A DNA stretch of 10,697 nucleotides from UBA8653 sp963978155 (lineage in GTDB: Bacteria; Planctomycetota; Phycisphaerae; Phycisphaerales; SM1A02). The stretch lies in NCBI GenBank assembly GCA_963978155.1, contig CAXBRK010000069.1:1-10697 (forward strand), written 5' to 3'. Below are positions 5,989 to 10,697 of the stretch, one piece after another; position 1 is the stretch's first letter, and every line of letters begins with the position of its first letter. The notes beneath the pieces were generated by a model. It was not told the DNA's origin, made no database searches, and saw only the letters and a list, made by a program, of their open reading frames with translations. Made by a program: the position numbers and the translations under genes.

Positions 5989-6891
5989 ATGAGTAAAAAA
6001 GAAGTTCAAGTGTCCCCAGCACTTATTGGGTTTGTTGTGTTGTTGGTTTTGGTCGGTCCTGTTCTTCTTCGCTGTGTCAAAACGGTCGACCCTGGATACG
6101 TCTCGGTGGCGACGTTCTTTGGTGAGGTTCAAAAAGAAACGTATGGACCTGGGTTGCACTTTCCCGTCAACCCACTGCTTTCTTTCACCGAGTTCGATAT
6201 CCGGAACAAAGAGCACAAGGAACGAATTGGCGTTCCCAGCCAGGATCAGCTGACAACGGAGATTGATGTTTCGGTCAAGTATCACATTGATGGAGGTATG
6301 GTCGGCCGCATTCTTGAAGAGACCGGCTTGGCGGAGCAAGTGCTTTCGGTGCATATCACACCGGCTGTACGTTCAATCGTTCGAGAACAGGGAAAAAGCA
6401 TTGCCCGAGCCGAAGATTTCTTCCGCGAAGAAACCCAAGAACAGTTGCAAAACGGGGTGTTGACCCAACTGATGGATTCTCTCAGCAACAAAGGGGTGGT
6501 GGTCGAGCAAGTTCTTATTCGAGATATTGATCTTCCTAAGAATCTGATCCAGCAAATTGAGCGGAAGAAGGAAGCTGAGCAAGAAGTCGAACGGCAAAAA
6601 GCGGAGTTGGAAAAATTCCGAACCCAACAAGAACAAAAGGTTGCTGAGGCTGAAGCCAAACTGGAAGCGGCTGAAAAGGAAGCAGAGACCATTCGCTTGC
6701 TTGCTGAAGCAAAGGCGTATGAAATTCAAACCTTGACGGCCGCCCTGGCCAACGCACCCGGATACATCCAACTTCAGGCTCTTGATGCTCTCCAGGCCAT
6801 CTCTCAGGATCCTGCGGCCAAGCTGTATTTCATGAATGGTGATGCACCAATGCCACTTCCGCTGATGAATATGGGCTTAGACAACAAGTAG
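5989..6891 (+). CDS. SPFH/prohibitin-family membrane protein
   Basis: This is a 300-residue membrane-anchored SPFH (stomatin/prohibitin/HflK-C) protein. Residues 1-8 are polar, 9-29 form one membrane helix (PALIGFVVLLVLVGPVLL). The SPFH domain spans about 30-185, opening with VDPGYVSVATFFGEVQ and YGPGLHFPVNPL, the usual 'G...v...G....pGlhf..P' pattern. It includes TTEIDVSVKYHI (89-100) and a stretch leading to VLIRDIDLP (175-183). A long coiled coil follows (about 184-248), rich in E/K/A/Q, and a C-terminal block with ANAPGYIQLQALDAL (254-268) as in prohibitins. Such proteins form large rings on membranes and often regulate membrane proteases such as FtsH, but no FtsH or second HflK/C partner gene is here, and 'prohibitin-like' is safer than HflC. 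The ATG at 5989 follows a purine-rich site (GGATGGAAAAGA) and lies 12 bases after the trpD stop. The stop at 6889-6891 is followed directly by a hairpin. Confidence 0.88.
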   Translation: MSKKEVQVSPALIGFVVLLVLVGPVLLRCVKTVDPGYVSVATFFGEVQKETYGPGLHFPVNPLLSFTEFDIRNKEHKERIGVPSQDQLTTEIDVSVKYHIDGGMVGRILEETGLAEQVLSVHITPAVRSIVREQGKSIARAEDFFREETQEQLQNGVLTQLMDSLSNKGVVVEQVLIRDIDLPKNLIQQIERKKEAEQEVERQKAELEKFRTQQEQKVAEAEAKLEAAEKEAETIRLLAEAKAYEIQTLTAALANAPGYIQLQALDALQAISQDPAAKLYFMNGDAPMPLPLMNMGLDNK

Positions 6892-6921
6892 GAGAGGAAA
6901 GAATCTTTATTCTTCTCTCTC
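6892..6921. terminator. hairpin just after the SPFH stop, possible bidirectional terminator
   Basis: GAGAG (6892-6896) pairs with CTCTC (6917-6921), and AAGAAT (6899-6904) with ATTCTT (6909-6914) around a CTTT loop. One A-C mismatch and one G-T wobble lie between the two blocks. It sits between the convergent ends of the SPFH gene and dnaA. The stem is AT-rich and no T-run follows on the plus strand, so a classic Rho-independent terminator is not assured. Confidence 0.35.
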
Positions 6922-6930
6922 AGTAGAGAG
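6915..6930. repeat. perfect 6-bp hairpin overlapping the preceding stem
   Basis: CTCTCT (6915-6920), loop CAGT, AGAGAG (6925-6930). It shares the CTCTC segment with the hairpin at 6892-6921, so the two structures cannot form at the same time in one transcript. No function can be assigned. Confidence 0.4.
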
Positions 6931-6949
6931 CCAACCATTCGTGGATAAC

Positions 6950-6981
6950 CTTTCTAAATCACAACCTAAAACCTTAGAAAG
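6950..6981. repeat. 8-bp perfect inverted repeat in the AT-rich non-coding region
   Basis: CTTTCTAA (6950-6957) and TTAGAAAG (6974-6981) are exact reverse complements with a 16-base loop. A second CACAA/TTGTG pair (6960-6964 and 6983-6987) is interleaved with it. It lies in the candidate origin and could be a protein-binding dyad or part of an unwinding element. Confidence 0.45.
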
Positions 6982-6998
6982 ATTGTGTTTAAAACTGT

Positions 6999-7029
6999 GT
7001 GAACCAATGTGAAAACTTGTCAGGTTCAC
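6999..7029. repeat. 7-bp perfect inverted repeat GTGAACC / GGTTCAC
   Basis: GTGAACC (6999-7005) and GGTTCAC (7023-7029) are exact reverse complements separated by 17 bases. The DnaA-box-like TGTGAAAAC (7008-7016) lies in the loop. Confidence 0.4.
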
Positions 7030-7082
7030 GCAACACTCTTTCCCTGTGGTGACTTGTCGCCAGAGCCCCATCTTTGATGATT

Positions 7083-7150
7083 GACGGTTGGTGATCCAAA
7101 AGAAGTTCTCTAGTGGCTGGTCAAGGGCAACTTATCCACACCAAACCGTC
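7083..7150. repeat. long-armed inverted repeat spanning the dnaA stop codon
   Basis: GACGGTTGGTG (7083-7093) pairs with CACCAAACCGTC (7139-7150) as 11 base pairs with one bulged base; the loop is 45 bases. The right arm includes two of the three bases of the dnaA stop codon (7149-7151) and touches the perfect DnaA box (7132-7140). On the dnaA mRNA it would form a 3'-end stem-loop. No T-run follows, so a Rho-independent terminator is not clear. Confidence 0.45.
7132..7140 (+). promoter_or_regulatory. perfect DnaA box TTATCCACA
   Basis: The nine bases match the strong E. coli-type DnaA box exactly. They lie 8 bases from the dnaA stop codon, in non-coding DNA with further near matches, which makes real DnaA binding plausible. 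Confidence 0.55.
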
Positions 7151-8489
7151 AGGCGGCATGTTCAGATTCTTGCTCACCAAGCAGCATTTGTTCAATGATC
7201 TGGACTTCACTCGCCACGGTTTCATCCTCTTCGCGACGCTTGGTGACAGCCTTCACGGCGTGCATCACGGTGGTGTGGTCTCGACCGCCGAAATACGACC
7301 CAATTTCTTCAAGGCTGTATCTGGTGTATCTCCTGGCCAACCACATGCCAAGTTGTCGCGGCATGGCGACTGATTTGTGCCGGCGGCGGGAAAGAAGGTC
7401 GGTCAATTTAAGGTCGTAGTAGTGGCTGATTGCATCCATGATGTCTTGAATACTTGGGGTTGACGATCTTGGCGCGTCACCATCGTCAATGCCAATAGCA
7501 ATTTTCGCCAAGTCCAAAGTAATTGGGAGCTGCTGGAGCACATGCAATGAGTGGATGCGGGTGAGGGCCCCTTCGAGCTCACGGATATTGCCATCAACTC
7601 GGGCGGCCAAAAAGGCTGCGACGTTTTCGCTGAGTTGGAATCCATGCAATTTCGCCTTTTGGTGAACAATGGCGACCCGGGTTTCGAACTCTGGCGGCTC
7701 GATACGGGTGACAAGTCCCGAAGAAAAGCGACTGATCAGACGCTCTTCCAGCTGGGGAATATCCGAAGGTGCCGCGTTGGCGGTCAAAACAATTTGCTTG
7801 CCCGCCTGATGCAGGGCGTTGAACGTGTGAAAGAACTCTTCTTGGATCTTTTCACGTCCAGCAAGTTCTTGGATGTCGTCAACCAGTAAGACATCAAGAT
7901 CGCGATAGCGTGCTCGGAACTCAGAGACCGTTTGGTGGATCAAAGCCTCTTGGAAGTTCGAAGAAAACTCCTCACAGGTTGTCAGCATCCAGCGCGTGTG
8001 CGAGCTCGTTGTGTTCAAGCGGTGCCCGATCGACTGCAAGAGGTGGGTTTTCCCCAAACCGACATTGGCGTACAGGAACAGTGGGTTGTAAGAACGGCCA
8101 GGTCGGTCGCACACAGCAATGGAAGCAGCATTGGCCAGCTGGTTGTTTGATCCAACGACAAATTGATCAAAGGTCAGGTCGGGGCTCAAGACAACCGCCT
8201 CTTGACCCATACTGGTCGCTGGGAGAAGCGGTGATTCCAATTCCCCCTCTTCGACAAACTTCAGACCCAACAATCGACCCGTCACCGCTTGCGCAGCCTC
8301 TTGGAAGGTATCAACCGCCTTGTTTTCCAAGTAGCGGCGGTGGACGTCTTGTTTCACCAAGATGGTTAACACTCCACCATCAACACCTAGGGGCTCAAGA
8401 TCAGTAAACCACTGCCGATACATTTCTGTGTGGTTATTTCTGATGAATTGAAGCAGACGATCTTTCAATTGGGGGTCGGGACGTACCAC
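7149..8489 (-). CDS. dnaA: chromosomal replication initiator DnaA
   Basis: This is the AAA+ initiator that binds DnaA boxes at oriC and opens the DNA. From GTG 8489 it has 446 residues, a usual length. The frame is open back to 8612, but AAGGAG at 8496-8501, six bases before this GTG, decides the start, and domain I (QLKDRLLQFIRNNHTEMYRQWF, 7-28) begins there. Domain III starts near LTFDQFVVGSNNQLA (105-119). Walker A is ANVGLGKTH (141-149), where the usual first residues are Gly-Gly. Walker B is DVLLVDDIQ (199-207), followed by EEFFHTFNALHQAGKQIVLT. Sensor 1 reads TANA (236-239) instead of TSDR/K. The box VII arginine region is LEERLISRFSSGL (247-259), and sensor 2 is IRELEGAL (302-309). Domain IV ends with the binding signature IGSYFGGRDHTTVMHA (396-411). 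A DnaA-box-like site and dyads upstream suggest autoregulation. The downstream DNA may be oriC. Confidence 0.96.
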   Translation of the reverse strand: MVRPDPQLKDRLLQFIRNNHTEMYRQWFTDLEPLGVDGGVLTILVKQDVHRRYLENKAVDTFQEAAQAVTGRLLGLKFVEEGELESPLLPATSMGQEAVVLSPDLTFDQFVVGSNNQLANAASIAVCDRPGRSYNPLFLYANVGLGKTHLLQSIGHRLNTTSSHTRWMLTTCEEFSSNFQEALIHQTVSEFRARYRDLDVLLVDDIQELAGREKIQEEFFHTFNALHQAGKQIVLTANAAPSDIPQLEERLISRFSSGLVTRIEPPEFETRVAIVHQKAKLHGFQLSENVAAFLAARVDGNIRELEGALTRIHSLHVLQQLPITLDLAKIAIGIDDGDAPRSSTPSIQDIMDAISHYYDLKLTDLLSRRRHKSVAMPRQLGMWLARRYTRYSLEEIGSYFGGRDHTTVMHAVKAVTKRREEDETVASEVQIIEQMLLGEQESEHAA

Positions 8490-8532
8490 AGTTGACTCCT
8501 TACGCCAGGCACCCTTCACACGGAAGAATGCG

Positions 8533-8541
8533 ATATCCACA
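8533..8541 (+). promoter_or_regulatory. DnaA-box-like site upstream of dnaA
   Basis: ATATCCACA differs from TTATCCACA only at the first base and lies 44 bases before the dnaA start codon, where autorepression by DnaA would be effective. A single near match could be chance. Confidence 0.3.
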
Positions 8542-8562
8542 GGTTGTTCAGAACAAACAACC
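8542..8562. repeat. nested dyads in the dnaA leader
   Basis: GGTTGTT (8542-8548) is the exact reverse complement of AACAACC (8556-8562). Inside, TTGTTC (8544-8549) and GAACAA (8551-8556) form a second perfect dyad around a single A. Either may be an operator for a dimeric protein or a leader hairpin. Confidence 0.4.
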
Positions 8563-8571
8563 ATCACGAGC

Positions 8572-8592
8572 TCGACTGGAGGAACCAGTCGA
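8572..8592. repeat. 8-bp stem, 5-base loop hairpin in the dnaA leader
   Basis: TCGACTGG (8572-8579) and CCAGTCGA (8585-8592) are perfect reverse complements around AGGAA. The short loop and GC content would give a stable hairpin in a dnaA leader RNA, or a dyad operator in DNA. No T-run follows on either strand, so it is not an obvious terminator for the upstream hydrolase gene. Confidence 0.5.
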
Positions 8593-8596
8593 AATT

Positions 8597-8610
8597 GGGT
8601 GGATCCACCC
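8597..8610. promoter_or_regulatory. 14-bp perfect palindrome upstream of dnaA
   Basis: GGGTGGATCCACCC is a perfect palindrome with no spacer, 108-121 bases before the dnaA start. With two other dyads within 60 bases it looks like an operator cluster. Each half contains GTGGAT/ATCCAC, which is also the core of a DnaA box, so DnaA binding is one possibility. Confidence 0.4.
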
Positions 8611-8709
8611 ACCCCTGGGAAAGATCCAACGTGCTTCCAAGGTGGTTCAAATGGGGAGCGAACCAGTCAGTCGGGAGCAGGAACGGCCAACAATGTTGAC
8701 CGAGTGGTG

Positions 8710-8738
8710 AATGTACGTGGATGTTTACAAATCAGCAA
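8710..8738 (-). promoter_or_regulatory. possible sigma-70-type promoter for dnaA
   Basis: Read on the minus strand, TTGCTG (8738-8733) and TACATT (8715-8710) are separated by 17 bases. They match the -35 consensus at 3 of 6 and the -10 at 4 of 6 positions. Transcription would start near 8703, giving a leader of about 210 bases that contains all the dyads. The match is weak, and such pairs occur by chance. Confidence 0.22.
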
Positions 8739-8758
8739 GGGGAAATCCCAAACCTTTA

Positions 8759-9670
8759 TCAAGACTCTGTTTCCCTTGATTCCGCATTGTGGATTTGTTG
8801 TTCATATCGGGCGGTATTCCGTGGCCCATCCATCAGGATGTGGACTTTTTTGCCTTCTGGGATGCGATCCAGCTCTTCGCGGGCCAATTGGATATTTGAG
8901 CGCCTTGAGAGGTGAACAGCCACAACGCAATCCGATTCCCAGGTGGAAAGAAGCGTGCGGAGATCTTCGACATGAAGGTGTTTTCCGGCCCCCGCCCGCT
9001 TGCGTTCATCTGCGGCGAAGAATGTGCATTCGGTGATCACAACTTTGGCGGTCGCCACATCAGGATGCATCAAAGCGGGGCACAATTGGGTGTCACCTGT
9101 GTACGCCACATGAACATGTTCGTGAATGTCGGTGATTTGGGTGCCCCCAGAACGGAGTGCTTTCAGTTGTTCTTGGGATAAACCGTGGAACTCTGGCTTC
9201 AACTTCTTTCTTTTTTCCACCACACAATACCCCTGGCTTGGCACAGTGTGGCTGGTTTCAAAAGGTCTTAAAAACACATCTGGTTTGAGTTCCCATTCTT
9301 CACCCGGGGCCAAGCCCACGAGCTCGAAAGGTGTTCTCTGCCGTTCAAGCGCAATCCAACTTTTCATCATGTCTCGAAGCGGGATGACCAAAGAGGGGGG
9401 GCAAACAACCGTGCCAACCCCCATGCCTTGAAAATGACGCTGGCTGAAGTAGTACGGGAGACCACCAATGTGATCCATGTGTCCATGTGAGATGGCCGTC
9501 ACACCAGCAGCCAGCGCCCATCTGGGACAACTCCCCATATCAAAATTCAAACCAAGTTCAGGAATCTGGATCACCGTGTGTTCACCGGCCACAGATTCCC
9601 CTTGGATTCGATAGGGGGGTTCGTAAATAAATCCGGTCCGCGGACCACGAGGCGGAGGCTTTGGCAGCAT
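8759..9670 (-). CDS. metallo-beta-lactamase-fold hydrolase, RNase Z-like
   Basis: This is a predicted cytoplasmic zinc-dependent hydrolase of 303 residues. The frame is open from a TTG at 9712, but the ATG at 9670 has GGGAG seven bases upstream and is the better start. The metal site is SHGHMDHIGG (61-70), giving H62, H64, D66 and H67. Later ligands are likely H141 (ETSHTVPSQGY), D193 (YTGDTQ) and H253 (VAVHLSRRS), with the conserved THFF-like block ECTFFAAD (214-221) and KHLHVED (230-236). This order matches RNase Z/ElaC and related hydrolases, and the fold assignment is firm. The N-terminus with EPPYRIQGESVAGEHTVIQI differs from canonical tRNase Z, and I see no classic exosite arm, so tRNA 3'-end processing is not assured; a nucleotide or phosphodiester hydrolase is also possible. 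It lies between a polyprenyl synthase gene (68 bases upstream) and dnaA (269 bases downstream). Confidence 0.85.
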   Translation of the reverse strand: MLPKPPPRGPRTGFIYEPPYRIQGESVAGEHTVIQIPELGLNFDMGSCPRWALAAGVTAISHGHMDHIGGLPYYFSQRHFQGMGVGTVVCPPSLVIPLRDMMKSWIALERQRTPFELVGLAPGEEWELKPDVFLRPFETSHTVPSQGYCVVEKRKKLKPEFHGLSQEQLKALRSGGTQITDIHEHVHVAYTGDTQLCPALMHPDVATAKVVITECTFFAADERKRAGAGKHLHVEDLRTLLSTWESDCVVAVHLSRRSNIQLAREELDRIPEGKKVHILMDGPRNTARYEQQIHNAESRETES

Positions 9671-9738
9671 TTGGAATCTCCCAGATCGAGGCGTCAACCT
9701 CGAAGGGCACAAGAAATCAGAGCAAAATCATAACCAAC

Positions 9739-10689
9739 TCAGGCTTTGCGGAGAACGGATTGATTCGCAAATTGAATCAACCGATCTCGAGCTGGGTGGT
9801 CTTCCAAAACATCAAGAGCCCGTATTGCTTTTGTCACGTGGTCACATGCAAACTCATGGGCTTTCTGAAAGCCATCATGTTGAAGTATGAATTGTTGTCT
9901 CTCCTGATCACCTAGGGGAAGATCAACCCCTGAGATGTCCCGAGCCAAGATTCCCGGCAAAGTGAGTTTGCCCAAAGCGGCATCCCGGCCTGCGGACTTC
10001 CCAATTTTTTCGGAAGAAGAATCGGCATCCAAGATGTCATCTCGAATCTGAAAAGCAATTCCCAAATGGTTGGCGAAGTCTCCCAAACCCTGCAACACCG
10101 TGGTGTCTGTAGTTCCGAGACTTCCCCCAAGTTGGGCACACGCCACCAAAAGTGCCCCAGTTTTTCCCGAGACGATGTCGAGGTATTCCTCAACAGTTAA
10201 ACCATCATCACCACGCTTCACCAATTGATGAATTTCTCCAGCACACACCCGGCGGGTGGCTTCACCCAGCGCCAAATCAAACTCAGGCCGACCCAATGAA
10301 GCAATCAATCGGAAGGAACTGGCAATCAACCAGTCGCCCAAAATGACCGCAGCTTCATTGCCTTGCAAAGCGTTGATGGTTGGCGTGTTACGCCTCAAAT
10401 CTGCCTCATCAAGGACATCATCATGCACCAAGGTTGAGATGTGGATCAATTCCACTGTTGCCGACAACACTCGTGCAGCATCGGATTGAGGGTCTGCTCC
10501 ACAAACTTCAGCACACGTCAAGGTGAGTGCAGGGCGAAGCATTTTGCCTCGAAAATGAGACACGGAGGGGATCAATTCCCGCAGTCCAGGTTGATCAGAT
10601 TGGATGGCTTGATCCATTTTGCGGCGCACAGCATCCAGCAAGGGCTCAAGAGCACCAAGGGCTTCAGATGGAGTGACGGAAAATCCCAT
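9739..10689 (-). CDS. long-chain polyprenyl diphosphate synthase
   Basis: This trans-isoprenyl diphosphate synthase extends allylic diphosphates with isopentenyl diphosphate, giving the side chain of a quinone or a similar lipid precursor. It has 316 residues, the usual length. Motifs in order are RGKMLRP (47-53), HDDVLDEADLRR (89-100) with the first aspartate-rich motif D90-D-V-L-D94 and the RR pair, GDW (118-120), KTGAL (176-180), FQIRDDILDADSSSEKIGK (213-231) with the second motif D217-D-I-L-D221, and GRDAALGKLTLP (234-245). The residues before the first motif (ELIHISTLVHDD) include small side chains and no bulky aromatic pair, which favours a long-chain product such as hepta- to decaprenyl over farnesyl or geranylgeranyl diphosphate; exact chain length cannot be read. 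Only eight bases are visible upstream of the ATG at 10689, so a further upstream start cannot be ruled out. The hydrolase gene follows on the same strand. Confidence 0.92.
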   Translation of the reverse strand: MGFSVTPSEALGALEPLLDAVRRKMDQAIQSDQPGLRELIPSVSHFRGKMLRPALTLTCAEVCGADPQSDAARVLSATVELIHISTLVHDDVLDEADLRRNTPTINALQGNEAAVILGDWLIASSFRLIASLGRPEFDLALGEATRRVCAGEIHQLVKRGDDGLTVEEYLDIVSGKTGALLVACAQLGGSLGTTDTTVLQGLGDFANHLGIAFQIRDDILDADSSSEKIGKSAGRDAALGKLTLPGILARDISGVDLPLGDQERQQFILQHDGFQKAHEFACDHVTKAIRALDVLEDHPARDRLIQFANQSVLRKA

Positions 10690-10697
10690 AGGAATCG

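Larger units (their letters stand above)
6932..7140. other. oriC: candidate chromosomal replication origin region (DnaA boxes, AT-rich, dyads) beside dnaA
   Basis: This non-coding stretch on the 3' side of dnaA holds one perfect consensus DnaA box TTATCCACA at 7132-7140. Three near matches also occur: CGTGGATAA at 6940-6948 (reverse strand, last base differs), TGTGTTTAA at 6984-6992 (reverse TTAAACACA, one difference) and TGTGAAAAC at 7008-7016 (reverse GTTTTCACA, one difference from TTWTNCACA). The part at about 6949-7020 is AT-rich compared with the surrounding genes and contains two inverted repeats. Origins often lie next to dnaA, so position and content fit. Only one box is perfect, spacing is irregular, and no GC-skew test was possible, so this remains a candidate. 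Confidence 0.4.

Noticed and set aside
6282..6771. Minus-strand frames rich in Ser/Phe/Leu
   Set aside because: They are mirror products of the coiled-coil codons of the SPFH gene.
6892..7148. tRNA, small RNA gene or riboswitch in the dnaA-SPFH gap
   Set aside because: No cloverleaf, CCA end or known riboswitch core could be recognised; DnaA boxes and dyads explain the region better.
7910..8407. 165-codon plus-strand frame
   Set aside because: It lies entirely antisense to dnaA and is low in family-like features.
8572..8592. Rho-independent terminator of the hydrolase gene
   Set aside because: The hairpin is good, but no T-run follows in either direction and it is about 170 bases past the hydrolase stop, so it was kept as a dyad only.
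8490..8612. Upstream extension of dnaA with 41 more codons
   Set aside because: The frame is open, but AAGGAG six bases before GTG 8489 and the start of domain I decide for the shorter form. The extension has no DnaA-like sequence and covers the dyads.
9671..9712. TTG start giving 14 more residues to the RNase Z-like hydrolase
   Set aside because: The ATG at 9670 has a well-placed GGGAG, and the extra residues show no family pattern.
1..10697. Mobile element, CRISPR, toxin-antitoxin or defence system
   Set aside because: No transposase, integrase, repeat-spacer array, paired small genes or nuclease module was found; the genes are housekeeping types with even composition.

Overview
The window looks like an ordinary chromosomal housekeeping region of a Gram-negative-type bacterium. 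It has an Lgt prolipoprotein transferase and a lipoprotein, roughly balanced base composition (slightly above 50% GC by eye), tight gene packing and several GTG starts. The lineage can only be inferred. The long form of Lgt, the class IV aminotransferase with its altered cofactor motif, the RNase Z-like hydrolase and the TrpD variant remind me of Planctomycetota (Phycisphaerae-like) or another PVC-group bacterium. This is recall of family style, not a search, and confidence is low to moderate.

Layout from left to right. The 5' part of dnaE (DNA polymerase III alpha, PHP domain) runs off the left edge on the minus strand. A small predicted membrane protein (plus) lies divergent to it. A tightly coupled minus-strand operon follows, read right to left: PEGA-domain lipoprotein, membrane-anchored unknown protein, class IV PLP enzyme of the aminodeoxychorismate lyase/branched-chain aminotransferase type. 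The two internal junctions are GTGA and ATGA overlaps. Divergent from this operon is holB (clamp-loader delta'), whose end overlaps the end of lgt (minus) by 12 bases. Divergent from lgt is trpD (plus), followed after 12 bases by an SPFH/prohibitin-like membrane protein. A 257-base non-coding stretch with hairpins and DnaA-box-like sites comes next. It is followed by dnaA, an RNase Z-like metallo-beta-lactamase-fold hydrolase and a long-chain polyprenyl diphosphate synthase, all on the minus strand.

Three replication genes (dnaE, holB, dnaA) fall within 8.5 kb. The non-coding DNA on the 3' side of dnaA holds a perfect TTATCCACA site plus three near matches in AT-rich sequence, so it is a reasonable oriC candidate. 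The non-coding DNA upstream of dnaA is unusually rich in short perfect dyads and has one DnaA-box-like site, which suggests dnaA regulation. The lipoprotein would be a substrate of the Lgt encoded about 1.1 kb away. The aminotransferase and TrpD both concern chorismate or amino-acid metabolism, but there is no complete trp or folate operon here.

I found no tRNA, rRNA, CRISPR array, insertion sequence, phage gene or defence system, and nothing clearly points to a new multi-gene system. The points that stand out are residue-level departures in DnaA, TrpD, HolB and the aminotransferase, and the non-coding structure on both sides of dnaA.
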